Shown in pieces: positions 11,886 to 20,943 of a stretch of 64,000 nucleotides of DNA. The DNA is from Thecaphora thlaspeos (lineage: Eukaryota; Basidiomycota; Ustilaginomycetes; Urocystidales; Glomosporiaceae): positions 1,270,668 through 1,334,667 of the forward strand of contig UWYS01000002.1 of assembly GCA_900291925.1 (NCBI GenBank). Reading direction: 5' to 3'. Made by a program: the position numbers and the translations under genes. Numbering within the stretch: position 1 is the stretch's first letter; each line of letters begins with the position of its first letter. The notes beneath the pieces were generated by a model, which did no database searches, was not told the DNA's origin, and worked only from the letters and a program-made list of their open reading frames with translations.

Positions 11886-12378
11886 TCAATAGAAGCGAGA
11901 CGCCTGCAGCGCGGAGCTGTCACACCTCTTAGCAGGCAGCTAATTGGTGAATGGGGAGCGGCAACAGTCTGATGCATAATGAGAAGAGGCTATGGCGGCC
12001 CAAGGCTAACTGCAACGCACTCCGTGACGATGCGTGCCGCGAAGGCAGAGCAAAATCTTGTTCGAGAGGAAACATGCCGAAGCTGCTAACGTGATACGAG
12101 AGGGACAAGCAGATAAAACGAGAGGTATCGGCAGACGATGACGACGGCGAAGAATTGACGAATTGAGAAGAGTACCGAGCGTCTACGCTATAGGGAGAGT
12201 GGTACAGAGGACAAGGGAACGCAAACGAGTCTTAGCGCGAGAAAAGACCACGAGGTCTTAAGGAGTAGTGGGGGCCTCGTCTCGACGTGGCGATGAGCGG
12301 GAAGGAGACAGTAATTCTTGCGGCGTCCAGCGCATTGTGGATAGGGGACCAGTCTCTACCTCGGCGAAGAACGTAGGC
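11886..12378. other. Intergenic interval, nothing recognised
   Basis: This lies between the convergent COQ2 and secreted-protein A genes. It contains no supported gene, repeat or RNA motif. Confidence 0.5.
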
Positions 12379-13152
12379 CTAGTGGTGTTTGAGCAGTCTT
12401 CGGAGATGGTGGCGCTTCTTCTTGGTCGTCGATGTATTGGGGTTGGCTTCCTTTCCAACACCAACGACAGCCTCGTCTTGCCCGAGTCCAGCGTCGGCCG
12501 GAGGAACGGTTTCGCCCTTGTCACTTCCCGCACCTCCTCCTCTGGGCCTCACTTTGACCATCCTCTTCGACAGCCCCGAAGTTCCGCCAAGTGATTGCGT
12601 CTGACCTCCAGTACCACCTTGCTGTGTTCCGCCACTTCCCTCACCGCCACTTCCGACCTGTGTTCCGCCAGTACCGCCACCGACTTGTGTTCCGCCAGTA
12701 CCGCCACCGAGCGGTGTTCCGCCAGTGCCACCACCTCCGCCAACACTCAGATCTCTAACACTGTTCCTAGGCTTGCCTGCAGCGACACTATCAAGGATGC
12801 CGCTGAACAGACTTCCTGGGTTGCCGGACAGTCCTCCGCCAACACTTTTTAGGACCCCTTCTGCGATACCCATGGGGTTGGTGGCGCCACCGCCTGGAAG
12901 GCCGCCTCCTCCGCCGAGTCTTCCTCCGAGTCCGGGCAACCCTCCTCCAAGGTCGGGTAATCCTCCTCCTCCGAGGCCAGGCAATCGGGGAATCGAACCG
13001 AGGCCGGGTAGTCCTCCACCCATACCGGGTAGTCCTCCACCCATACCGGGTAGTCCTCCACCCATACTGGGCATCCCCAGCGCATCGGTGACGATAGCCA
13101 AGATGACGGCGGCGAGAACGGCGAGCCTGGCCAGTCTGGCGATGCGACTCAT
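12379..13152 (-). CDS. Secreted Gly-rich protein A with C-terminal basic/His tail
   Basis: An intronless 257-residue protein that I do not recognise. Residues 1-26 form a signal peptide (basic start, hydrophobic core RLAVLAAVILAIV, cleavage near DALG). Next comes a repeated GGGLPGM heptad (three near-perfect copies at DNA level), then Gly/Leu/Pro-rich and Gly/Thr/Gln-rich stretches. One short less repetitive part (about residues 93-125, with IAEGVLKSV and SLFSGILDSV) could be amphipathic. There are no cysteines, so it is not a typical disulfide-rich effector. It ends in TTKKKR followed by HHLRRLLKHH. The Lys-Arg is a plausible Kex2 site. Genes B and C nearby share this signal-peptide plus basic/His-tail design, and B also shares a Met-Pro-x-Met-Gly motif after the signal peptide. 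Function is unknown; a cell-surface, effector or peptide-precursor role is inference. Confidence 0.75.
   Translation of the reverse strand: MSRIARLARLAVLAAVILAIVTDALGMPSMGGGLPGMGGGLPGMGGGLPGLGSIPRLPGLGGGGLPDLGGGLPGLGGRLGGGGGLPGGGATNPMGIAEGVLKSVGGGLSGNPGSLFSGILDSVAAGKPRNSVRDLSVGGGGGTGGTPLGGGTGGTQVGGGTGGTQVGSGGEGSGGTQQGGTGGQTQSLGGTSGLSKRMVKVRPRGGGAGSDKGETVPPADAGLGQDEAVVGVGKEANPNTSTTKKKRHHLRRLLKHH
13004..13066 (-). repeat. 21-bp tandem repeat inside secreted-protein gene A
   Basis: Three near-identical 21-bp units encode the heptad GGGLPGM. Slippage or unequal exchange could readily change the copy number. Confidence 0.85.
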
Positions 13153-14681
13153 TGCGAAAGGGACGGTCCTGTCGGCGTGGATGCTCGAGGATGCTTCTGG
13201 CTGAAGCGATGCGACTAGATTGGGGCGTGGCGAGCGGACAGGTCTCAGTGGGCTTGCTGACTGAGAGAGCGGTGTCCTGATGGCTTGTGTTGAGGGATCA
13301 AAAGTCTCAAAATCCTGTGTGCTGTATGCCAGTGTGCTTGTGAGAGAGGCAGTGAGGCAAATTGGAGGAAAAGAAGGGGGATCAGGCTCCTACCGTATTT
13401 ATGCCTTTTGACACGGTGTCCTACCAGCAGTAGATCTGGCCGACTCAACATGGCCGTCACAGATGGGGAGGAGACGAAAAGGATGTCCCAAAAAGGAACC
13501 TGGCTCATGACCGTCCGGGCGCAATGCGCGTCGACCATACGTCGCGCCGATGGCTCTCATGCTCACTGCCATTCGTGAACGTCGTCAGTGTCGTCGGCAC
13601 GGGACGGACCACCTTTGGCCGTCACGACGACTACTCCTCTCCTTCCTGACGGGCTGGCCCTACGCAGGTCGCTCTTAGCCGGTGCGACGAGCCTGTCAAA
13701 GAAGTCACACAGCCGCCGGTTGTTACGGCGGTTTACGCCACGCAACGCGGATTGAGTTCTAGTCCCTTCGACTCATTGGGAGGCCATTCGATCCGAACGG
13801 AGTAAAGGGCTAGCTGAGGCTAAATTTTAGAGGCTCGATGATAGTTTGAATAGAGCAAAGCGCGAAAGGCCGGACGCCTCAGCTAGTCTCGACAACCTGA
13901 AGCTGAAGTGGCGTTCAATCTCGCAGTCAGTAGTAGCGTCGTTGCTTGGAACGAAGTGGCCTGGAGCTTCACGCCGAGACTACGCCTGCGCCACCAGCGA
14001 AGCCCAGTCGCGACAGGCAGCTAGGCTGGGTGGGGGTAGATCGGTGACACGGCGCGCTTTTCACTCGACGCCAGACAACCTCGTTAGTCTGGTGTCCGGG
14101 CTGAACAAGACCGTGCACCCTGGCACGGGGCGCCGCCTTGGCTGACTCAGCCCCTACAAGCCTGTCTTCCACGGCAACGTATGCAACACGCCGAAAGTTG
14201 ATGCCGATGTCTGTCGCCAGGTATCGTTTGCGTTGCTTCACCGCATGCCCCGATCGTTTGACCTTTTTTTGAGCGTGTTCGCTGCAGGACTTTGTTGACC
14301 TGGGAATGCTTTTCTCGCCGGCGCCACTGAACCGTATGCGCACTGCTCCTCGCATCCATCCTTAGATCGCGCCGCCATTCGCCCTGCCGCCCGCCCTTCC
14401 ATCGACACGCAGATGGCATCGTAAGCAGGCTCGAAGGCTGGTACCCGATCTGTAGAGATCATCCAAACACATAGTCAGTGGCTTCTCCATGGACTTCTGA
14501 TCCTTCTGAATTCGCTAGGGTACAGCCCTTCTACCTAAGATACAAGAGTCCAGAGTCGCGAAAATGTGTACGGAGATCGTCACCTCTGGCGACGCGATAT
14601 GGCGATTGGCGATTTGCGCAGGGGAACTGTCTGGCAGCCGGGGCGTTAATGGAAAAGAACGTGACCGAGCTCCCAAAGGTT
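13153..14681. other. Gene-free interval within the secreted-protein island
   Basis: About 1.5 kb between genes A and B. Its composition is visibly less GC-rich than the flanking housekeeping genes. The longest frames (for example 99 codons at 13846-14145, plus) show no recognisable domain. No further copy of the signal-peptide plus basic/His-tail design was found by eye. Confidence 0.45.
13396..13402 (-). promoter_or_regulatory. TATA-like box upstream of gene A
   Basis: ATAAATA on the minus strand, 244 bp upstream of the gene A start, within the longer string CATAAATAC that also occurs upstream of gene B. Confidence 0.5.
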
Positions 14682-15611
14682 CTAGTAGTGGTGACTGCGA
14701 GGAAACCTCCTTAGCAGGTGGCGCTTTCGCTTCGTGTTGAAAGAGCCGGAACCGACCGCTCCTCCAGAGCCAGAGCCGGAGCCTGCGACCTTGTGAGTGC
14801 CTGTTCCTCCTCCAGCAGACATCGTGCCGGCAGCTCCTCCAGCGTCAGTTCCCCCTGAAGCGGTAGTCCCACTCCCTGAGCCAGCACCTCCTTTGATGGA
14901 GCTAGGTTCGGTTCCACTTGACCCTCCAGCTCCTTCTCCGAGGCCAGCTCCCGCTCTAGCTCCACCAACACCTCCAGCACCGGTTCCACCTCCACCCGAA
15001 TCGCTTTCATCCGTCTTGCTTAATTCCAGCGCACTTGGACTTGTCGTGCTTCCCTCAGTCGTGGCGTCAAGGGACGTGGTTCCACCGGATGAGCTTGATC
15101 CCGGCGTGCCTTCGTCTGACGTGCTCGACTCTGAGGGACTTGGGAAGGATATGCCTTCGCCCGACGTGCCTTCGCCTAATGTGTTCGACTCCGTGCTGCC
15201 TCCAAGCGACGAGGTTGTGCCCGACGTGCTTCCACCTGTTCCCCCAAGTCCGGTTCCACTTCCCTCTTCGGCCGTGCCAGTCGTCAAGCCACCACTTCTT
15301 CCTGCTTCTTCCCCACTAGTTCCTGCCGACAACGTGCCAGTCGTACCTGTTCCGGTGTTCCCGGATGTCTTTACCGAACTGATGGATTTCGCCACAACGG
15401 GCGCCATTTCCTTCATCAGGGGTCCTGCTACCGCGAAGATTTCCTTTATGAGCTCTATCCAGTTACCACCGCCACCGCCACCGCCACCGCCACCGCCCAT
15501 CATGCCCATCCCGGGCCACATGTGCATCATCCCCATTCCTGGCATTATCGCATGCGCCACGATGCTTATGGAGACTGTGACAAGAAGGACGAGCCAAGAG
15601 AAGCTCTTCAT
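14682..15611 (-). CDS. Secreted Gly/Ser/Thr-rich protein B with C-terminal basic/His tail
   Basis: An intronless 309-residue protein that I do not recognise. The start chosen at 15611 gives a classic signal peptide (MKSFSWLVLLVTVSISIVAHA). An in-frame ATG at 15776 would add 55 residues in front of it and is judged to be in the leader. After the signal come a Met/Gly-rich segment (IMPGMGMMHMWPGMGMM), a polyglycine run, and a short amphipathic helix-like part (NWIELIKEIFAVAGPLMKEM). A long Gly/Ser/Thr linker leads to a C-terminus of TKRKR then HLLRRFPRSHHY. The MPGMG motif parallels MPSMG in neighbour A, and the tail parallels both A and C. There are no cysteines in the mature part. Function is unknown. 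The Lys-Arg tail suggests Kex2 processing in the Golgi (inference). Confidence 0.75.
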   Translation of the reverse strand: MKSFSWLVLLVTVSISIVAHAIMPGMGMMHMWPGMGMMGGGGGGGGGGGNWIELIKEIFAVAGPLMKEMAPVVAKSISSVKTSGNTGTGTTGTLSAGTSGEEAGRSGGLTTGTAEEGSGTGLGGTGGSTSGTTSSLGGSTESNTLGEGTSGEGISFPSPSESSTSDEGTPGSSSSGGTTSLDATTEGSTTSPSALELSKTDESDSGGGGTGAGGVGGARAGAGLGEGAGGSSGTEPSSIKGGAGSGSGTTASGGTDAGGAAGTMSAGGGTGTHKVAGSGSGSGGAVGSGSFNTKRKRHLLRRFPRSHHY

Positions 15612-15884
15612 CTCAAGAAGTCGATTGTTGTTGTTGAGAAGTGAAGCGGTCGTTGTTTTCAATGATAGTGGAGCGTAGTTCGGTGTGAAGGGAATGGGCG
15701 ATGTGGTGTTGGCGAAAAAAAAAACGCAGACAAGGGGAGGTGGAGGGGCTATGGGACGAGTCTGTTGTGCAAGCAAAGGATCGATGGTTGTGCTGAGAAC
15801 AGAAGGGATAGGGATGGAGGAGGGACGGAAGGGAAGGGGATGGAAGAGAGACGGACCGGTAGGAGAGGGAGACGGAAGGTGAGG

Positions 15885-15891
15885 TATTTAT
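15885..15891 (-). promoter_or_regulatory. TATA-like box upstream of gene B
   Basis: ATAAATA on the minus strand, 274 bp upstream of the chosen start, in the same CATAAATAC context as the box of gene A. Confidence 0.5.
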
Positions 15892-17511
15892 GTCTTCCGT
15901 ATGGCCACACCCTGTGAGTCAATTCGCTGGCTCAGAGGCGCTGTGTCTGCCCTGTTGGCGCCAACACATCAGCTAAAAGCGGCCTGATTTTGCACAAGTG
16001 TCTCGAACAATCTTCCGTCGCTTCACAGTTGGGCGTATGGCACTTTGTTGTGAGATAGAACGAAGAGACATCTTGTGCCGTCAACACTCTGTAAGGTGTC
16101 CGTATCGCGCCAAACATCGCGGCTTGAATGGGCATATCGAGCGCTGAGCTCCGAAAGTCTGGAACCAGCCAAAATTTCCCCAATGCATCTGCACCTCTAG
16201 GAATCATATTCTTAGCTGGAACGCCGACGTCCAGCAATGAACTCGATCGGCCAGTTGCTGCCAGCAAGAGGCTCAGAGGCTCAGAGACTCACCCACAGCC
16301 CAGTGCTTCCAGCAGCGAGACCGATCTGGTCCTTTCTCTTTGCGCTTAACAAGCAGCTCATACTCTTTACAAGCTAGAAACAGAGCTAGACGGAGCCCAA
16401 AGGTGATGGCTCAGCGATAGTTCGACTGAACCGGCCAATCGTGCGAGCCAGCCGAGCTCTTTACCCGTCGCACGTGGGCGGACGAGGTGTCGAGAGGGTC
16501 TCGGAGGTGAAGGCCTTGAAAGTGTACCTTTTGTTCTTCTTAAGTGTATGTGAATTTTGCCCTAAGCTAGATCCCTCACGCCGAGGCGGCAAGTTACTCT
16601 AACCAATAGCTGACCGTTGGACAGATGGTGGGTTTGGGATGTCGTGGTTTTTACTTCTATTTGTTTTCTAATTACATATTTAATTTTTTTTTTCGGGCGG
16701 ATCTTCGGCCTCAGACGATGGTATGCAATAGCAGACCGCTATATTTGGTCATCAGGTGGTCAAAGGATGCTTTACTTGTTGCGCTACATGGGTCCATCCA
16801 GCCACTACAAGATGGACGTTCGTGGCATAGCCCCTGAGGCGCGCAGAGCAGCTTTCGGTCCCCACTTCTAAAGTGTCACCAGGTGTCGCTTGTGCGTCTC
16901 GAATTTGCGTCTTTTTGAGCTGATCGTATGCTACCATCCAACTCGAAGAGCGCCGATAAGTCATCGCCAGCCATCTAGGCGCCCATCCTTCCCAGCTTGC
17001 ATTTCGCCGGAACACTCACCCACCCTATACGGTCAGCTGTACAAACCCGCCTCTCCCTCCGTTGCGCGTTCGCAGAGACCAGCGACTAGCGCGGTATCGT
17101 CCGATCCTCTTCAAAAGCGCTAGTGATTTGAGCGCTTGAGCCGGACTTAGCACCGCAGTTACGACGCCCGCTATCGCTCTGTGCGCTAACAATAGGACAG
17201 CTGGCCTTGCCTGGCACGCCTTATCTCCAGTCCAAGTCACCGATCTCGGTGTCTTTTCTTCAGCCTGGCCAGCTGATCGCCTATTTTCTCTCATGTTTCG
17301 TAAGTCTCCAGGAAGGGCGCAATGGAGCTTGGTTTCAAGAGCTAGCTAAGTAGCAGTTCACCGAGCTTTGGACTCCCCGTTTCTCCCCTGGTGAGATTTC
17401 GAAAGGGTCGAGATATCATCGAAAGCCCTGTGGCCTCTTGTCGTTGTTCCATCATTTCTTTCGCCTCGTTTCACTTCTTCACGTTGCACCTTCTCACATC
17501 TCGATCCATCT

Positions 17512-17517
17512 TATAAG
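17512..17517 (+). promoter_or_regulatory. TATA box upstream of gene C
   Basis: TATAAG lies 113 bp before the start of gene C and is followed by a C-rich leader. Confidence 0.55.
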
Positions 17518-17624
17518 AGCACAGCACAGCGCACAGTAGCCTTCACATTTTCCTTCCACATTGACAATCCCCCCCCCCTCCTCCTTCCCGACAACGACGA
17601 ACCCACGAGACTACGACGTCAGAG

Positions 17625-18989
17625 ATGAAAGGCATCAGCAAGACCATCCTCCTCATCACGGTCATCATGGCGTTAGGAGTGAATGCGCATCTCCCACACC
17701 TGGGCGATTCCATTGCTGACTGCGACGAAGGAGCAGAGCCCGGAGGAGGGGAGGGGGAAAGCGGGGGACCTGGTGGGCTTGGTTCTCCGAGCGCTTCTGG
17801 AGGTGCACCAGACTTATCGAGCACCTTTGGCGGGTTGGGATCTTCGAGCGGCTCGAAAGGCGGAAGCAGCACGCCGGGCTCTTTGGATGGAGCGACCGAC
17901 TCTTCAGGCACTTCTGACGAGGTCGGTGACTCGAAGATCATGCCGGATGGAGAAGAAAGTAGCCCTTCGACTTCCTTCAACGGAGGTCCCAAACCCTCAA
18001 GCCCACTTGACGAAGGCCCCACCTCTTCAGACAGCCCTGATGCACCCGCTTCCCCCCTCGATTGTCCCGATTCGAGCATATCCAGTGACGTCGACCAACC
18101 GAGTGGGTCATTCTCGGACGGTTCCTCTGGCAAGTCCGGTAGCGCCGGCCAGTCCAGCGGCTCGTTTCTGGACGGTCTCTTTGGCACTTCATCAGACATG
18201 GCGTTGGAGAAACCCGACTTCTTCAAATGCTTGCTCGGAATGCAGAAGGGCAAGAACGATGTCTCCTTCTCCCTCTCGATGTCCCTCGGTCAGCTTAAGC
18301 CTCTCTTCGATGGAGCAGGAGCGAAGAAGGAAGATTTCATGTCTTGTCTCGATGCGATTGGTTGGTCGAAACAGAGAAAGGAAACTTCTATCGCCGAGAC
18401 CGACTCGAATGCCGAAGATACCCCTTCCGGCACCGGTGTATCCGGAGACAACGATCTGGAGGGTACGGATGGTGGGTCGGAGCAGAAGTCGACGGAGGAC
18501 GGGTCGGGAGGCAGCGGAGAAGATAGTGGTATTGGCGGTACATCATCGACCTTATCGAAAGATGACGATTGCCCCTCGACCGACAACGAAGGCGGTAGCG
18601 GTACCGATTTCCCTCAGCTCGACGACGAAGATGGCTCAATTCAATCGCCCACATCGAGCACGTCACCTTCTAGCACTTCATCGATCCCATCGAAAGATGA
18701 CGATTCCGCCTCGACCGACAACGAAGGAGGCATCGGTACCGATCTCTCTCCGACCGAACTCGACAACGATTCAACCCAAACGCCCACATCTAGCCCTTCC
18801 CCTTCTGACACCGACACCGACTCTGTGTACGATGGAGAAAGCGATCAAGGTAGCGACAAAGAATGCGATGGCGATGGCGAAACGGACCACCCCACCGCAA
18901 GTGACCAAGGTGCATCCGGTCGCGCGGAGACGAGCACGAATATGAGGAAGCGTCATCGTATCCTTCGACTTGACCGACACCATCATTGA
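17625..18989 (+). CDS. Secreted Ser/Asp/Gly-rich protein C with C-terminal basic/His tail
   Basis: An intronless 454-residue acidic protein that I do not recognise. Residues 1-21 are a signal peptide (MKGISKTILLITVIMALGVNA). A Ser/Gly/Pro/Asp-rich region follows to about residue 195. Next is the only segment that looks folded (about 196-250: EKPDFFKCLLGMQ, then SFSLSMSLGQLKPLF, then DFMSCLDAIGW), with two cysteines. A second acidic low-complexity region contains a 45-residue tandem duplication beginning SKDDD. The C-terminus is MRKR followed by HRILRLDRHHH, matching the basic/His tails of A and B. It lies on the opposite strand to A and B. The acidic body and cationic tail suggest a proregion that neutralises a basic peptide until cleavage, but that is inference. 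Function is unknown. Confidence 0.75.
   Translation: MKGISKTILLITVIMALGVNAHLPHLGDSIADCDEGAEPGGGEGESGGPGGLGSPSASGGAPDLSSTFGGLGSSSGSKGGSSTPGSLDGATDSSGTSDEVGDSKIMPDGEESSPSTSFNGGPKPSSPLDEGPTSSDSPDAPASPLDCPDSSISSDVDQPSGSFSDGSSGKSGSAGQSSGSFLDGLFGTSSDMALEKPDFFKCLLGMQKGKNDVSFSLSMSLGQLKPLFDGAGAKKEDFMSCLDAIGWSKQRKETSIAETDSNAEDTPSGTGVSGDNDLEGTDGGSEQKSTEDGSGGSGEDSGIGGTSSTLSKDDDCPSTDNEGGSGTDFPQLDDEDGSIQSPTSSTSPSSTSSIPSKDDDSASTDNEGGIGTDLSPTELDNDSTQTPTSSPSPSDTDTDSVYDGESDQGSDKECDGDGETDHPTASDQGASGRAETSTNMRKRHRILRLDRHHH
18555..18824 (+). repeat. 135-bp tandem duplication inside gene C
   Basis: Two diverged 135-bp copies (18555-18689 and 18690-18824) encode 45-residue repeats. Both begin SKDDD, continue with STDNEGG and GTD, and end in a PTSS/SPS stretch. 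Confidence 0.75.
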
Positions 18990-19233
18990 GATGTTCCTGC
19001 GCTATCGAAGGATTTCGCTTGTCTTCCACTCCCCTCGACTGCATCTTCTCACTCTCCTTAAAGCTTCTTCAATACGTATCCTCTGGCAGGAAAACGGAAC
19101 CACTCTCTCTCAAAATCGCTCTTTCAAGCTGTCACAAACGTCCTACAGGGCTATATCGTGAATCTTTCGTGAATCTTCAAATGTGAACTTCGTCTCTGAT
19201 CTACATCTTGGCATGTCTCGGCCTGTCGCTGAG

Positions 19234-20943
19234 CTACCTCTTCTCGAAGCTAACAAAGACGAGGTCGTACCTCTCAAACTCATATGCAATCCTATCCGTC
19301 CTCTTGTAGCCCTTGAGAAGCAAGCTGTGCAGTTCATTACCGTTCGATTCGACTTCTTCCTTTTCCCTCTCGCTAGCTCCGTCCTCTGCGGTACCCACGA
19401 ACAGGGTCACGCTCAACTTGCCCGCTTCGAAGGTCTCTACGATCCTCGAGACGAGCGCCGGCAGCGTGGTGGGCGTATCGTCTCCTTGAGCCCGGACCAC
19501 CGACGACGACGACAAAGACGAGGGGAGGAGGGAAATGTTTGTTTCGAAACTGGCATAGCTGCTTTCCTCTTCCGGTGTCACGTGAATCGTCCAGTATCCA
19601 GCCTGGTCCGTCTTGCCGCGACGAGGCATGATGGCGTTGGCAGAGTAGCCGCAGGGTTCAAAGGCGAACGCGTCTAGCTGCGTAGAGGGGAAGAGGTCCG
19701 TCAGATGCAGCCGGTTCGAGAGCGAGAGTCCGAACGCGTGACCCTTGTCCAGGTCCGAGGCTGGAGCATCGTAGCCCGCCTCAGAGGAAGAGGCGAAGTG
19801 ACCCGGGTAGCACTCTCCCATCGTAGGGTGCGGTAGGGCCTCGTCGAACACGAAGCGACCGCACGAGGCGGGTGAGAGGTGCGTCATCAGGATCTCGAGC
19901 GTCTGGTCCTCGATGCACGGCGTGGGGAGTCGGAGGGGTCGCTCGATGCTCGCCTGCTGCTGCTGCGCCGGGGATGTGATGGAGGCGGCGGCGATGGTGA
20001 GCGCATCGGCCTCGCAGGCGCCCTGGCAGCCCATCCAGAGGAGCCAGTGGGAGCCATTCATCTTGCCGACGGTGTAGGCAGCGCCAAAGTCGAAGAAACG
20101 GTCCAGCACGGCCACCTCGAGCATCCAGTCGCGGTGCGGACCCTTTTGGCGCTCGGGGAACATGAACGACTTGCGGCTGTAGAAGGCGTGAACAACCAAG
20201 GAGCCAAGGCTGCGCTCGATGCTGTTGGTGGCGTCGTCGTCGTCGTCGTCGTCGTCATTGACGGCAGTGTCGCGGTAGACGGCGCGGTGGATGTCGATGG
20301 ACGAGAGCTTGGCGCTGGAGCGTCGGAGGGACAAGAGGGCCTTGTTGGCGATCTTGAGGAGTCGTTCAAGGCCGAGGAGAAGCGTGGTGGTGCCGCAGGT
20401 CTTGAGGATGAGCTTGTGCGGGAAGACGAACATGGAGGACTCGCTGAGGAGGTAGGCGTCGACCTCGGTGCCCTGGATGACGCTGAGGACGTTGCACTTG
20501 ACGATGTCAAGCATGGTCTCCCAGACCTCGCTGGGGACAGAGCGGAGGCCGAATTGTGCCTGACGGGCGTCTGCATCGGGCCAGCGGCACTGGCGTACGT
20601 CTTGGGGCTCCTCTGCGAACCATAGCTCGAGGAGCTTCTCGGGGCCCTCAAAGGGGCCGCAGGGGTCGCTGAGGTCGTTGGCTGGCGAGAGGGAAGACGA
20701 GGAGGCGGTGGCGGCATCTGCGGTGGAGGTGGGCATGCTTAGCTCGACGACCTGGTCGAGTGTGTGCTGTACGGAGAGAGGCTGCTTGTGCTGTGCTTGC
20801 TGGCGAGCCTCGATGATTTCGAGGGAACGGATGCGCTGTGCCTCCTTCTGGAGCGCGAGGCGGTGGAGCGCGGCAGCGGCAGTGTTGACAGTGTCGTTTG
20901 ACAAGGAGATGGATGAATCAATCTCGCTTGCGGAGGGTGTCAT
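19234..20943 (-). CDS. SPE2: S-adenosylmethionine decarboxylase proenzyme
   Basis: A single exon of 569 residues. The enzyme makes decarboxylated AdoMet, the aminopropyl donor for spermidine and spermine. It self-cleaves to form its pyruvoyl cofactor, and the cleavage motif is visible as YLLSE168-S169-SMFVF. Other family blocks are FEGPEKLLELWF (about residue 98), LILKTCGTTTLL after the cleavage site, FYSRKSFMFPERQ, and the C-terminal GYKRTDRIAYEFERYDLVFVSF. The N-terminus is about 80 residues longer than usual before FEGPEK. An alternative start at 20736 (M70) would shorten it, so the start is uncertain. Inserts include a poly-Asp run near residue 230. It converges on secreted-protein gene C with 244 bp between them. 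Confidence 0.95.
   Translation of the reverse strand: MTPSASEIDSSISLSNDTVNTAAAALHRLALQKEAQRIRSLEIIEARQQAQHKQPLSVQHTLDQVVELSMPTSTADAATASSSSLSPANDLSDPCGPFEGPEKLLELWFAEEPQDVRQCRWPDADARQAQFGLRSVPSEVWETMLDIVKCNVLSVIQGTEVDAYLLSESSMFVFPHKLILKTCGTTTLLLGLERLLKIANKALLSLRRSSAKLSSIDIHRAVYRDTAVNDDDDDDDDATNSIERSLGSLVVHAFYSRKSFMFPERQKGPHRDWMLEVAVLDRFFDFGAAYTVGKMNGSHWLLWMGCQGACEADALTIAAASITSPAQQQQASIERPLRLPTPCIEDQTLEILMTHLSPASCGRFVFDEALPHPTMGECYPGHFASSSEAGYDAPASDLDKGHAFGLSLSNRLHLTDLFPSTQLDAFAFEPCGYSANAIMPRRGKTDQAGYWTIHVTPEEESSYASFETNISLLPSSLSSSSVVRAQGDDTPTTLPALVSRIVETFEAGKLSVTLFVGTAEDGASEREKEEVESNGNELHSLLLKGYKRTDRIAYEFERYDLVFVSFEKR

Larger units (their letters stand above)
15612..17624. other. Gene-free interval between secreted-protein genes B and C
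   Basis: A 2 kb divergent interval. It includes a strongly AT-rich patch at about 16640-16700 (a T run around 16680-16695) unlike the rest of the window. Frames here are short and unsupported. TATA boxes for B (15885) and C (17512) lie at its two sides. Confidence 0.45.

Noticed and set aside
12590..13085. Antisense or alternative-frame proteins over the repeats of gene A
   Set aside because: Repeats keep several frames open; only the minus frame from 13152 has a signal peptide and the shared tail.
13846..14145. 99-codon plus-strand frame between genes A and B
   Set aside because: Not conserved-looking, no signal peptide and no basic/His tail; probably chance.
16617..16871. 84-codon frame with a hydrophobic N-terminus in the island
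   Set aside because: The hydrophobic part comes from the T-rich patch; there is no promoter, no homologue recognised and no link to the secreted family.
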